Shown here: in pieces, positions 1-12,124 of the stretch
Numbering within the stretch: position 1 is the first letter of the stretch
Layout of the letters: every line of letters begins with the position of its first letter
NCBI RefSeq assembly: GCF_949987515.2
Contig: NC_082684.1
Location: 52,356,006-52,420,005 of the forward strand
DNA length: 64,000 nucleotides
Direction: 5' to 3'
Source of the DNA: Delphinus delphis
Lineage: Eukaryota > Chordata > Mammalia > Artiodactyla > Delphinidae
Notes under the pieces: generated by a model
Database searches by the model: none
Told to the model about the DNA's origin: nothing
The model's input: the letters and a program-made list of their open reading frames with translations, nothing else
Translations under genes and position numbers: made by a program

Positions 1-239
1 GTATTTGTGAAATTAAAACAAAATGATATAATAGTTAAGAAAATAAGTTTGGAATCTGATAAAACAATTCCATATTAATATTTAAATTTACCAGCTGTTT
101 TAATTTGGGCAAATTACTTGATAAGAGAGGTAGTTCTACAAATTCATGTTTGTAAATTCTTTGATACTCCCCTTGATAATGGGATGGTTTTAGTGACTCA
201 TTTCTAATGACCACAGTGCAATAGATTTGACACAGTGAT
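1..239. other. Unassigned AT-rich sequence
   Basis: No repeat family, open frame or motif is recognised here. Confidence 0.5.
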
Positions 240-575
240 TTTCAAGGCTAGGTCATAAAAGGCAATACAGCATCCCCCTGGCTCTCTCTCTGTGGACTCC
301 AGACACCATACAGCAAGGAATCCCAGACTAAATGGAAGGGCTTGGTGTGTGTGCCCCAGCCAACAACACTCCACTGAGATCTCAGCCTACAGCTGGCATC
401 AATTGCTAGACATGGGAGAAAGTCTTTAGTATGACTCCATCCCAACCACCATGTGCCTTCAACTTCATAATGAGAACTACCCCACTGAGCCCAGTCAACT
501 GCTAGAACCATGACAATGAATGATTGTTTCATTCCACTAAGGTGGGTTTATTATGCCACATAGAAAACTGAAATA
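240..575 (+). mobile_element. Old MaLR (MLT1-like) LTR fragment
   Basis: The stretch begins with AGGTCATAAAAGGCAATACA and a CTGGCTCTCTCTCTGTGG segment. It continues through a CTGAGCCCAGTCAACTGCTAGAACCATGA-like block and closes with CCACTAAGGTGGGTTTATTATG and a GAAAACTGAAATAA end. These blocks occur in this order in MLT1-group LTRs of the ERVL-MaLR class. The copy is strongly diverged and both ends are approximate. No internal region adjoins it, so it is a solo or fragmented LTR. A complementary-strand frame of 94 codons here is a by-product. Confidence 0.6.
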
Positions 576-751
576 ACTTGTGAGCTGCAATTTTGTCATC
601 TAAAAATATCAGTAACAGTACCTCCTTCAAAAATTTGCTTTGAGAATTAAGTGGGATACTCTTCGTTAAGGAGCAATAATGGCACCTGGCATATAAATTA
701 GTGTAGTAAATGGTAACTTTCGCTCTTAATGATAATTTTGTTTAGAAGTAG

Positions 752-1674
752 TATCTTAGTCTGTTCAAGCTGCTGTATCAAAAATATCATAACAATAATA
801 TTAAACAAAATAAACATTTATGTCTCACAGTTCAGGAGGCTGGGAAGTCCAAGATCAAGGTGTCAGCAGACTGGGTGTCCCATGAGAACTCACTTCCTGG
901 TTCATAGACGACCATCTTCCCTGAATCCTTACATAATGGACAGGGTGAGGTAGCTCCATGGGGGGTTCTTTTATAAAGATACTAATCCCATCAGAAGGGC
1001 TCTGTCTTCATCACCTAATTATCTCCCAGAAGCATCACCTCCAAATACTATCACATTGGAGATTAGGTTTCAACATATGAAATTTGAGAGGGTGCAAATA
1101 TTTAGCCTATTGGATTCTGCCCCACACCCCAAAATTTATGTCCTTCTCACAAAATTTATTCAATCCACTCCAATAGCCCCAAAAGTATTAACTCATTCCA
1201 GCATCAACCTTAAAGTCTAAGTTTCATCTAAATCAGATGTGGAGACTCAAGGTACTATTCACCCTGAGGCAAATTCCTCTCCAGCTGTGAATCTATGAAA
1301 TCAAACAAGTTATGTGCTTCAAAAATACAATGGTGGGGCAGGCTTAAGATATACATTCCATTCCAAAAGGGAAAAACAGAAAAGAAGAAAGGAGTGACGG
1401 TTCCTGGTAAATCCAGAACCTAACAGGGAATGTTCTATTTAACCTTAAGCCTCGAGAATAAGCTTTGGCTCAAGGCTCTGCCTTCCGGGCCAACTGAGGT
1501 GGCAACACCACCCCTACAGCTCAGCGGAAGACCCTGCAGTAGCTCTGTGCCTGGGCTACCTCCCTACAGTGCGCTCTGGCTGGGGTCACATGTCTGCAGC
1601 TCCAGGCAACTCCCTCCTTTGAAACCTAGGTATAAGTAGTCATTTTGGAGGGAGACAAACATTCAGTCTATAGC
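752..1674 (-). mobile_element. Antisense MaLR element: LTR, internal remnant, second LTR stub
   Basis: Read on the minus strand this is a MaLR-type LTR retrotransposon. Positions 752-1135 are the LTR in reverse (TCTTAGTCTGTTCAAGCTGC, then CTCACAGTTCAGGAGGCTGG and CAACATATGAAATTTG). Positions about 1136-1622 resemble MST/THE1-type internal sequence in reverse (AACTCATTCCAGCATCAACC, later GCTCTGTGCCTGGGCTACC). Positions 1641-1674 repeat the outer LTR end (GACAAACATTCAGTCTATAG). The internal part is about 0.5 kb, far shorter than an intact element, and most of the second LTR is missing. It has no coding capacity. A 69-codon frame inside it is not a gene. Confidence 0.65.
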
Positions 1675-1990
1675 AGATAGTTATAATAAAACATTATAAA
1701 TAATTTGCATAAGAAAAAGAATTGTCAACCTTTTTGAATAAGTGTGACAAGAATTTGTTTGATTCCCTTAGAGCTAAATTTAAGCTCCTTGAGACAGGTA
1801 GCATGTCTTGTTCATAATTTTATACTTCATAACAGGATAGTAGTCATTCTTGAAAGATACAATAATTCAGTAATTACTTGTTAAATTCTATCATATGTTT
1901 ACACACACACACATACTCACACACACACGGGCACATGAATACTTTAGTTCCTGATCTTTGGAAGAACAAAATGCTATGCAAACAAGATAA
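1675..1990. other. Unassigned, with short CA-rich patch
   Basis: AT-rich sequence without a recognised family. Positions about 1901-1928 hold an interrupted CA repeat (ACACACACACACATACTCAC and onward). Confidence 0.5.
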
Positions 1991-2066
1991 TAGTTACAAT
2001 GGGTACTTACATTAGGGACTTAATATAACTAGTTATAATGGGTACTTACATTAGGGACTTTATATA
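1991..2066. repeat. Two-copy tandem duplication, 37 bp unit
   Basis: Copies at 1991-2027 and 2030-2066 share TGGGTACTTACATTAGGGAC-type sequence and differ at only two positions (C/T near the start, A/T near the end). The period is 39 bp. The low divergence means the duplication is much younger than the flanking LTRs. Confidence 0.85.
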
Positions 2067-2199
2067 TAGTGGTTGGATTGAGTTGAGATAGGTCCATGGT
2101 TTCTCTTTCTTGCTCATACAGTTTTCTGAAATTCATAACTCTACTCTACCTCATTGTATAACCACAGAATCAACCCCAAACTGTTCCTATACTGTCTCT

Positions 2200-2652
2200 A
2201 ACAAGACACTGAGTTGTTTTTTTGAGACAACAGAGTAAAACAGCAAGTCATGCAGCCCAAGCATATGCAGAGGAGAAAATTTTTACCACAAACAACACCC
2301 GGAACCCAAGGCCGAGGACATGACTGGAACCTAAATGCTGGAACCCTTTCAGATGCAAGGGGTCCACTGTCCAGGAAGATTGATACTGAAGCTCCCTTTA
2401 CCATGCCTTACTATATAAATTGCCAAGTTCCAAAGCCCTCCAGTGGAAACCTGTCCCACTCGTGTTTCCACACAGCATCATAAGAGTTTGACCCAACCCC
2501 AGATCAACCCCAGATTGGGGAGAAAGAGTTGAGCCCTGCCTTCTGTCTCCTTGCCAGTTGACTTCACAATAAAGCATTCTCTTTTCTCAAAAGCCAGTGC
2601 CATAGCATTGGCTTCTATGTGCATGGGGCAGTAAGTGCTTTGTTAGGTAACA
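2200..2652 (+). mobile_element. Solo LTR, probable ERV1 class
   Basis: The 3' part reads CAGTTGACTTCACAATAAAG, with the AATAAA polyadenylation signal at 2568-2573. It is followed by a TCTCAAAAGCCAGTGCCATA segment and ends near TTAGGTAACA. This R/U5-like order is typical of ERV1-class LTRs such as the MER/LTR groups. The start is uncertain because the usual TG end is not obvious. No internal region adjoins it. The family was not resolved. Confidence 0.55.
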
Positions 2653-2794
2653 ATGGCATATAATAGATGTGGCAGTGAAGCCAGAAGACTAGGAATAAAT
2701 TTACTCTACTGCCCCTTTCATGGCTCCCTTCTTTTTGAATGTATTCTATTTTATTTCTACAGGTTGTTGGCATTTAAATACTCAAGATATATTA

Positions 2795-2965
2795 GCCTGT
2801 TGCTTTACAAAGTGTGGCCCAATAGACCAACACCATTGCCATCACCTGGGAGATTATTAGAGATGACAAATTTGAAACCCTTCTCCCAAACTGCTGAAAC
2901 AGATTCTGTATCTTAAGCGATTTTTGAGGTGATTTATACTCACATTGAAATTTGCCAAACCCTGC
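2795..2965 (+). mobile_element. MER5-type DNA transposon fragment (hAT-Charlie)
   Basis: AAAGTGTGGCCCAATAGACC leads into CATCACCTGGGAGATTATTA, then an ACTGCTGAAACAGATTCTGT block and a TTTTTGAGGTGATTTATACT block. This matches the order of the non-autonomous MER5A/B elements. It is a diverged fossil without coding capacity. Confidence 0.65.
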
Positions 2966-3639
2966 CTACAGAATTTTGCAAACTTCTTATTATTTTATAT
3001 TTTCAAAAAAGCAAAAACAACCACCACATTCTTCTTAACTAAAATATTTAGTATTTTGAACTTAAGCATCATTTGCTACAATAGAGGTATAAACTGTCAA
3101 ATGAATATAAAGGCTCTAAACATTTGGTAACCTATTTAATTCTCATCATGAACACTGTTCTTACCACTTCTGCACAGTTATCAAGACCTGCACAAGAACA
3201 GAATCCAGAGGCTAATCACTTTTCTGATGACATAAAGAGTTCTATTCCTGGTGAGGTTAATAGTTTCCCTCTTAAACAAGCTTCATAAATTGTAGCTTTG
3301 GAAGAGAATTAAAAATGATCCCTGACCAGCCATTTATTGTTATTTCAGGTATTTGGTCCTACCAATGACAAGTAGGTAAAGAGCCATGACTTTGATTCAA
3401 CTTCAGGCATCCTCAGGGACAATTTTGGATAGTAATGTTCAATCCAGTAATTAGCTGCAGATAGAGGATGAGATTTGTGTTACAGTATTATTAAAGGAAT
3501 TCTCGAGAATAGGGAAACAAACATCCCTACTCCTTTTATATTTATCAAAATGTTTCTTGTGCACCTAAAATTTATCAGCTACCCTTCGAGGCACTGAAGT
3601 AAAAATAGTGAATAAAACAAAGTTGTTTACTTATACTTT
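2966..3639. other. Unassigned sequence
   Basis: No clear family. Around 3545-3620 a stretch resembling CTACCCTTCGAGGCACTGAA followed by AATAGTGAATAAAACAAAG recalls the old mammalian 'tissue-wide' MIR/L2-type motif, but it is too diverged to call. Confidence 0.4.
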
Positions 3640-4560
3640 ATCTCATTACCATTTTAGATCAAAAATTATGGACACATTTCTTTGTATGTGGAAACTGTCT
3701 TTGGTATTTAATCATCTTTAAGTCAGAGTCTGGTTTCATTTCACATACTATGTCTACTGGTAATTTCACTTTTGGAAGATGTTTTCACTGAATATAGAAA
3801 TCTGAGTTGACAGTTTTAGTACTTTAGTAATTCTCTATTGTTTTGCTTTTATCAAATTCATTGATTTCTTATGTTTAAAATATCCTTCCTTCTACCTTCT
3901 TTGGTTTTGGTTTGCTCTTTTTTTTTTTTTTTTTTAAGATTGTTAAGGTGGAATCAGATCATTGATTTGAGAACTTTCTTGTTTTCTTTTATAAGCATTA
4001 AATATATAAATTTCCCTCTAAGTACTGATTAAGTAGCATAATAATACAACTTTTAAAATGCTGTACTTAAATTTTATTAAAATAACACTATTTTGTAATA
4101 GTCTTTGAAATATACTCATTCCCCATGGGATTAGAAGTGTTTGGGTAAAATTTTAAATATTTGGAATCTTCCAGATATCTTCCTTTTTTTTTTTTGGTAT
4201 GGCATTCAATGTCTCTCTCCCACTTTATTCTGCCACATGTAAGCCACGGTTTTCTTCATCCCATCTCTCATTAGAAATAACTGTCTTTTCTAGATTTCAG
4301 GGTACTTACTTGATAGATTTCCTTAGCTCTTTGATGGTGTCAAGAAAAGTTAGGATTTTGTAGATTATCCAGCAGTTTGATTGTTGTAGAAGTGTACTGA
4401 GACTCCTTCTGGCTTTCCATATCCTAGGCAGGAGTGAAAACCTTTTTAAGTTATTTTTTTAATTGAAATACACATAATGTAAAATTTACCATCTTAACCA
4501 TTTTTACCTTCTCAATTATTTCTAACCTGGCCCTAATCATAGTGTGGATCAAATATTTCC
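3640..4560 (-). mobile_element. Possible old antisense L1M fragments
   Basis: The region is T-rich on the plus strand and carries pieces that recall L1 consensus in reverse: a TTTAAGTCAGAGTCTGGTTT segment and, at about 4460-4500, TTTTTAATTGAAATACACATAATGTAAAATTTACCATC, which resembles the L1 3' UTR in reverse. Poly-T runs lie at 3918-3935 and about 4183-4195. Divergence is high, so family and boundaries are uncertain. Confidence 0.35.
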
Positions 4561-5449
4561 AGCTTTTCTTTTAAATTTATATTATAAATGAATGTATTAA
4601 ATATGAAATTGCAACATATTTCTCAAAATTATCATTTTTATTTCCTACAAATTAATATAAGTAGATGTATTACTGTCTTTAATGATTTTTTCTATTTTTA
4701 AACTTAAAAGCTATTCATAATGTATTTTAAATTTTAAATGAAACCATAATAAACATCTTTTTATATGATGTTTTGAGTTACTTCCAGAAGGACATGACAG
4801 AATTAAGAGTGATAATGCCTAGGATCAAAGTGGTATATGCCAATATTTAATGAAAACTATATTTCAAATTATATGCATTTTTATATGATGAAAAGTTGTG
4901 GAATTTTTGAAAAATATAGTGCTTGGGTATATGTTTGATTCATTATATTTTGTATTTGAATAATTATTTTTAATATTCGTATTTGATAATTTGAGTAATC
5001 AATAGAATCTGTTTAAAAGTCCAAATTTGTGCTTTAATAATGCAAAATATACTTCTCCTATTTAAGAATTTTTACATTCCATTAGTAACCTTAAAGTGAG
5101 TGGTGTTAAAAACACAGTACATGCATATTGTCATTATTTTAGATATTCCCATAAAATAAATTGAATTACTGTATTATGGAACCTCAGAATCAGTTAATCC
5201 ATAAAAAAGTTGGCTCAGCGTTTTTTGGATTATGGTAGGATTGCAAACCTGTATATCTGAACTCTTGCTCTGAGGAAATATTTTTTTTCACCTTAAGGAG
5301 AAGATGAAATAGTTTGAAAATAATAAAGAGGACTTACAATTAATTCCTTAGGCATGAAATTTTGTCTACATATATTATAGGATTCCAACTAGGGTTGGAA
5401 TTATTAATAATGGATACTATGATGCATTTATCTATAGATTTCAGATTTA
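4561..5449. other. Unassigned AT-rich sequence
   Basis: Very AT-rich DNA with no family, gene or notable motif recognised. Confidence 0.5.
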
Positions 5450-5640
5450 TAATTTAATTTAGTCCTTAAAACAATCTTAGGAGTTAGATGCTATTGTTAT
5501 CCACATCTTACATAAAAGAGAATTGAAGCACAAAGATTTTATATTATTTGCCCAAGATCACAGAATTAATAAGGCGCAGAGTCAAATGGAAATTTAGATA
5601 TAATCTAAAGTCCAAGCTTGTAACCATTTGCTTAATGGAG
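5450..5640 (+). mobile_element. MIR SINE fragment
   Basis: GCTATTGTTATCCACATCTT, then GAGAATTGAAGCACAAAGAT, then TTGCCCAAGATCACAGAATT and AATAAGGCGCAGAGTCAAAT match the MIR core and right half in order. Diverged ancient copy. Confidence 0.7.
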
Positions 5641-7094
5641 AAAACAATGTTAATTCTTGATTCCAATATATTTTAAATGAAAAACAGTATTCCTATGCAT
5701 GTATTCACATGTTTTTAAAATGTTATATTTTATTTCTTAAGGAAATTTAATACTGGGAGAGGACACATTTGGAACTTACCACTAAAGAAGTTATTAGCTA
5801 CTTTCCTAAAGCCACCTATAACAACTTCACAGGTAATAGAAAGGACTCACAAGATTTCTCAGGGTGTCAAGGGAGTAAACACGGTGTAGCAGTAGAAAGA
5901 AAGCACAGGTAAGCATCTGGAGCCCAACAAATTTCCATGCACAGCTACATAGGCTACTGTCTTAGTTTCACAGGACATATTTTGCCTCAGGAGTATGAAC
6001 CATGAAGATCCATGTAAGGAATCTTGGTTTTAGGAGAGCTTGAGCAAGATTTTCCAGGGGGATCATTTATGTCCCATTGGTTATATAGCCAAGAGAGAAT
6101 TTGTAACTGATTATACCAGGTCTAAGTCATCAATCTACACATCTCTAACTCTAAACAAACTAGCCCTGGGGACTGTCTTCTAGTTTCAAACTTTAAACAG
6201 CACTTTGTAAATTGTTAGATAGCCCATATTAACCTTATCTTGGACAAAATTCCATACCACAGCATTCCTGAAAATAAGCCTGTCCAGCTGTAAGATAACT
6301 CTATCTTACACACCATCAAAATCTACATTCTATTATAAGTGTTTTTATTTAAAGTGTAGCAAATGTATTTTCAATAGCTGAAAAACATTTTTGATTAACA
6401 CATTAATACAGAAAGTGATATCTAAGAGATACTAATGTGGAAGATATGCCACTCAAGTCAGAAATCTGAAACCTCAAATGGCATCTGGAACACAGTGAAA
6501 AAATAATCATGTGAAGTATTTAGCTAAAAGATCTCCATGACTAAATGAGGTAAATAGTTATATCAGAGGAAATAAGACTTGCTTTATGGCTGATTGGAAT
6601 TCACCCCTGCAATTAGTTTTCATGACTTCCCTAACACAGTGTTCAAATAAGCATAATGTCATAAAACTACATTGATCACAGAGTAGAAAGGAAAAAAGTA
6701 AAGGAATTAGATGAACATACACACTTAAATCAGCTCAAATTCTGGATTATATTATTGTAGTCTGAATAGTGATGTTTATTGAAAAGCATCCATTTTGCAT
6801 GTTTAATTCATAATAGAATCCAGCACATGAGCATTGACATATTTGAAAAGCAGGTAGTTGGAAGAAAACAAGTGTTCCAAATGTACAATTAATATTCCAT
6901 TCTTCATACTGCAGAGAGAATAGAACAGCTTTAAATACTGTTCATCTGAATTAGATTTTTAAATAGGTAGAAGAATTGGTTTTTTAGACAATATATATAT
7001 TTTTAAACCATGATCCTTGATGACACTACCAGCTAACTCACTGCCAGTCTTTTTATGAACAGCCTATTTTTTTGAAGGGTCTTTTATATAAAAT
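5641..7094. other. Unassigned sequence
   Basis: About 1.45 kb without a recognised family or open frame. Base composition is mixed and AT-rich. Nothing here supports a gene. Confidence 0.45.
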
Positions 7095-7147
7095 GGCTTA
7101 AATCAAGAAGAACCTGCTGTATAAAAGATAAATTAAATAAATAAAAT
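7095..7147 (+). mobile_element. Very short L1 3'-end piece
   Basis: AAGAACCTGCTGTATAAAAG followed by an A/T-rich tail (TAAATTAAATAAATAAAATG) equals the last bases of the L1 subfamily whose 3' end is also seen in reverse at 55365-55523. It directly abuts the L1 that starts near 7150. The flanks TAAAATGGCTTAAA and TAAAATGTTTAAAA could be a diverged target-site duplication. Confidence 0.5.
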
Positions 7148-7365
7148 GTTTAAAAAACAGCTTACACCACCAGATGTGGACCTGCCCACCAGAAAGATAA
7201 GATCCAGCCTCATCCACCAGAACACAGGCACTAGTCTCCTCCATCAGGAAGCCTACACAGCCCACTGAAACAACTTTAGCCACTGGGGACAGACACCAAA
7301 AACAATGGGAACTACGAACCTGTAGCCCGCAAAAAGGAGACCCCAAACACAGTAAGATAAGCAAA

Positions 7366-8258
7366 ATGAGAAGACAGAAAAACACACAGCAGATGAAGGA
7401 GCAAGATAAAAACCCACCAGACCTAACAAATGAAGAAGAAATAGGCAGTCTACCTGAAAAAGAATTCAGAATAATGATAGTAAAGATGATCCAAAATCTT
7501 GGAAATAGAATAGAAAAAATGCAAGAAACAGTTAACAAGGACATGGAAGAACTAAAGATGAAACAAACAATGATGAACAACACAATAAATGAAATTTAAA
7601 ATACTCTAGAAGGGATCAATAGCAGAATGACTGAGGCAAAAGAACAGATAAGTGACCTGGAAGATAAAGTAGTGGAAATAACTACTGCAGAGCAGAATAA
7701 AGAAAAAAGAATGAAAAGAACTGAGGACAGTCTCAGAGACCTCTGGGACAACATTAAACACACCAACATTCGAATTATAGGGGTTCTAGAAGAAGAAGAG
7801 AAAAAGAAAGGGACTGAAAAAATATTTGAAGAGATTATAGTTGAAAACTTCCCTAGTATGGGAAAGGAAATAGTTAATCAAGTCCAGGAAGCACAGAGAG
7901 TCCCATACAGGATAAATCCAAGGAGAAACACGCCAACATACATATTAATTACACTGTCAAAAATTAAATGCAAAGAAAACATATTAAAAGCAGCAAGGGA
8001 AAAACAACAAATAACACACAAGGGAATCCCCATAAGGTTAACAGCTGATTTTTCAGCAGAAACTCTGCAAGCCAGAAGGGACTGGCAGGACATATTTAAA
8101 GTGATGAAGGAGAAAAACCTACAACAAAGATTACTGAACCCAGCAAGGATCTCATTTAGATTTGATGGAGAAATTAAAACCTTTACAGACAAGCAAACCT
8201 GAGAGAGTTCAACACCACCAAACCAGGTTTGCAACAAATGCTAAAGGATCTTCTCTAG
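7366..8258 (+). pseudogene. Broken L1 ORF1 (RNA-binding protein)
   Basis: ORF1p is the L1 RNA-binding trimer that packages L1 RNA. The ATG at 7366 opens a frame rich in Lys, Glu and Gln (MRRQKNTQQMKEQ), consistent with the coiled-coil N-terminal part. A TAA at 7597-7599 interrupts it at a codon that is Lys in the reverse-strand copy (NEMKNSLEG there). The same frame then continues to a TGA at 8200-8202, giving 278 codons with one internal stop. Comparison with the other copy shows a one-base loss near 8196 causes this early end. The original stop lay near 8258, after an LREFSTTKPALQQ-like tail. Domains read in order: coiled coil, RRM-like middle, basic C-terminal domain (ADFSAETLQARRDWQ). No function is expected. 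Confidence 0.9.
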
Positions 8259-8320
8259 GAAAGAAACACAAGAGAAAGAAAAGACCTACAATAACGAACA
8301 CAAAACAATTAAGGGAATTA

Positions 8321-11300
8321 ATGGGAATAGGAACATACATATCGATAATTACATTAAATGTAACTGGATTAATGCTCCCACCAAAAGACACAGACTGGCT
8401 GAATGGATACAAAAACAAGACCCATATATATGCTGTCTACAAGAGACCCACTTCAGACCTAGAGACACATACAGACTGAAAATGAGGGGATGGAAAAAGA
8501 TATTCCATGCAAATGGAAACCAAAAGAAAGCTGGAGTAGCAATTCTCATATCAGACAAACTGACATTAAAATAAAGACTATTAGAAGAGACAAAGAAGGA
8601 CACTACATAATAATCAAGGGATCGATCCAAGAAGAAGATATAAAAATTGTAAATATTTATGCACCCAACATAGGAGCACCTCAATACATAAGGCAAATAC
8701 TAACAGCCATAAAAGGGGAAATCGACAGTAACACAGTCATAGTAGGGGACTTTAAGACTCAACTTTCAGCAATGGACAGATCATCCAAAATGAAAATAAA
8801 TAAGGAAACACAAGCTTTAAATGATACATTAAGCAAGATGGACTTAATTGATATTTATAGGACATTCCATCCACAAACAACAGAATACACATTTTCCTCA
8901 AGTGCTCATGGAACATTCTACAGGATAGATCATATCTTGGGTCACAAATCAAGCCTTGGTAAATTTAAGAAAACTGAAAGTATCTTTTCTGACCACAATG
9001 CTATGAGACTGGATATCAATTACAGGAAAAGATCTGTAAAACAATACAAACACACGGAGGCTAAACAATACATTACTTAATAACGAAGTAATCACTGAAA
9101 AAATCAAAGAGGAAATCAAAAAATACCTAGAAATGAATGACAATGGAGACACGATGACCCAAAACCTATGGGATGCAGCAAAAGCAGTTCTAAGAGGGAA
9201 GTTTATAGCAATACAATCCTACCTTAAGAAACAGGAAACACCTCGAATAAACAACCTAACCTTGCACCTAAAGCAATTAGAGAAAGAAGAAAACAATAAT
9301 ATCCCAAAGTTAGCATAGGGAAAGAAATCATAAAGATCAGATCAGAAATGAATGAAAAAGAAATGAAGGAAATGATAGCAAAGATCAATAAAACTAAAAT
9401 CTGGTTCTTTGAGAAGATAAACAAAATTGATAAACCACTAGCCAGACTCATCAAGAAAAAAAGGGAGAAGACTCAAATTAATAGAATTAGAAATGAAAAA
9501 GGAGAAGTAATAACTGACACTGCAGAAATACAAAGATCATGAGAGGTTACTACAAGCAACTCTATGCAATAAAATGGACAACCTGGAAAAATGGACAAAT
9601 TCTTAGAAAAGCACAACCTGCCAAGACTGAATCAGGAAGAAATAGAAAACATGAACAGACCAATCACAGGCACTGAAATTGAAACTGTGATGAAAAATCT
9701 TCCAACAAACAAATGCCCAGGACCAGATGGTTTCACAGGAGAATTCTATCAAACATTTAGAGAAGAGCTAACATCTATCCTTCTCAAACTCTTCCAAAAT
9801 ATAGCAGAGGGAGGAACACTCCCACACTCATTTTATGAGGCCACCTTCACCCTGATACCAAAACCAGACAAGGATGCCACAAAGAAAGAAACCAAAGGCC
9901 AATATCACTGATGAACACAGATGCAGAAATCATCAACAAAATACTAGCAAACAGAATCCAACAGCACATTAAAAGGATCATACACCATGGTCAAGTGGGG
10001 TTTATTCCAGGAATGCAAGGATTCTTCAATACATGCAAAACAATCAATGTGATACACCATTTCAAAAAATTGAAGGAGAAAAACCATATGGTCATCTCAA
10101 TAGATGCAGAGAAAGCTTTTGACAGAATTCAAAACCATTTATGATAAAAACCCTCCAGAAAGTAGGCATAGAGGGAACTTTACGCAACATAATAAAGGTC
10201 ATATATGACAAACCCACAGCCAACATCATCCTCAATGGGGAAAAACTGAAAGCATTTCCCCTAAGATCAGGAACAAGACAAGGTTGCCTACTCTCACCAC
10301 TCTTATTCAACATAGTTTTGGAAGTTTAGCCTAAGCAATCAGAGAAGAAAAGGAAATAAAAGCAATCCAAATCAGAAAAGAAGTAAAGATATCACTGTTT
10401 GCAGATGACATGATACTATACATAAAGAATTGTAAAGATGCTACCAGAAAACTACTAGATCTAATCAATGAATTTGGTAAAGTAGCAGGATACAAAATGA
10501 ATGCACAGAAATCTCTGGCATTCCTATACACTAATGATGAAAAATCTGAAAGTGAAATCAAGAAAACATTTACCATTGCAACAAAAAGAATAAAAGAATA
10601 AAATATCTAGGAATAAACCTACCTAAGGAGACAGAAGACCTGTATGCAGAAAATTATAAGACACTGATGAAAGAAATTAAAGATGATAAAAATAGATGGA
10701 GAGATATACCATGTTATTGGATAGGAAGAATCAACATTGTGAAAATGACTCTACTACCCAAAGCAATCTACAGATTCAGTGCAATCTCTATCAAACTACC
10801 ACTGGCATTTTTCACAGAACTAGAACAAAAAATTTCACAATTTGTATGGAAACACAAAAGACCCTGAATAACAAACACAATCTTGAGATAGAAAAACAGA
10901 GCTGGAGGAATCAGGCTCCCTGACTTCAGACTACACTACAAAGTTACAGTAATCAAGACAGTATGGTACTGGCACAAAAACAGAAATATAGATCAATGGA
11001 ACAGGATAGAAAGCCCAGAGATAAACCCACGCACATATGGTCACCTTATCTTTGATAAAGGAGGCAGGAATGTACAGTGGAGAAAGGACAGCCTCTTCAA
11101 TAAGTGGTGCTGGGGAAACTGGACAGGTACATGTAAAAGTATGAGATTAGATCACTCCCTAACACCATACACAAAAATAAGCTCAAAATGGATTAAAGAC
11201 CTAAATGTATGGCCAGAAACTATCAAACTCTTAGAGGAAAACATAGTAAGAACACTCTATGACATAAATCACACCAATATCCTTTTTGACCCACCTCCTA

Positions 11301-12124
11301 GAGAAATGGGAATAAAAACAAAAATTAAAAAATGGGACCTAATGAAACTTCAAAGCTTTTGCACAACAAAGGAAACCATAAACAAGACCAAAAGACAACC
11401 CTCAGAATGGGAGAACATATTTGTAAATGAAGCAACTGACAAAGGATTATTCTCCAAAATTTACAAGCAGCTCATGCAGCTCAATAACAAAAAAACAAGC
11501 AACCCAATCCAAAAATGGGCAGAAGACCTAAATAGACATTCCTCTAAAGAAGATATACAGACTGCCAACAAACACATGAAAGAATGCTCAACATCATTAA
11601 TCATTAGAGAAATGCAAATCAAAACTAAAATGAGATATCATCTCACACCAGTCAGAATGGCCATCATCAAAAAATCTAGAAACAATAAATGCTGGAGAGG
11701 GTGTGGAGAAAAGGGAACCCTCCTGCACTGCTGGTGGGAATTTGAATTGGTACAGCCACTATGGAGAACAGTATGGAGGTTCCTTAAAAAACTAAAAATA
11801 GAACTACCATATGACCCAGCAATCCCACTAATGGGCATATACCCTGAGAAAACCATAATTCAAAAAGAGTCATGTACCAAAATGTTCATTGCAACTCTAT
11901 TTACAATAGCCAGAAGATGGAAACAACCTAAGTGTTCATGGACAGATGAATGGATAAAGAAGATGTGGCACATATATACAATGGAATATTACTCAGCCAT
12001 AAAAAGAAATGAAATTGAGCTATTTGTAATGAGGTGGATGGACCTAGAGTGTGTCATACAGAGTGAAGTATGTCAGAAAGAGAAAGACAAATACCATATG
12101 CTAACACATATATATCGAATCTAA
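8321..12124 (+). pseudogene. Broken L1 ORF2 (endonuclease/reverse transcriptase)
   Basis: The ATG at 8321 (MGIGTYISIITLNVTG) lies about 60 bp after the ancestral ORF1 stop, and the frame-equivalent stop is TAA at 12122-12124. This is about 1268 codons, the family's normal size. The AP-type endonuclease occupies the first ~240 codons: the GDFNT catalytic motif reads GDFKT (AAG at 8754-8756), while the IDHILGHK and SDHNAMRL motifs remain. The reverse transcriptase follows, with FADD at 10398-10409 inside the [10 protein letters not shown] motif. A Cys/His cluster ([10 protein letters not shown]) lies near 11700-11735. Several stops and frameshifts split it, for example before 9133, 9348, 9591, 9911, 10141 and 10667. 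The longest intact stretch is 11141-12124. It is inactive. Confidence 0.92.

Noticed and set aside
1900..1930. Possible CRISPR or other regular array (CA patch and other short repeats)
   Set aside because: Simple interrupted dinucleotide repeat in a mammalian genome. No spaced direct repeats occur anywhere in the window.
7098..7583. 161-codon minus-strand frame resembling a membrane protein
   Set aside because: Antisense of the L1 5' UTR and ORF1. Its hydrophobic character comes from the complement of A-rich sequence.
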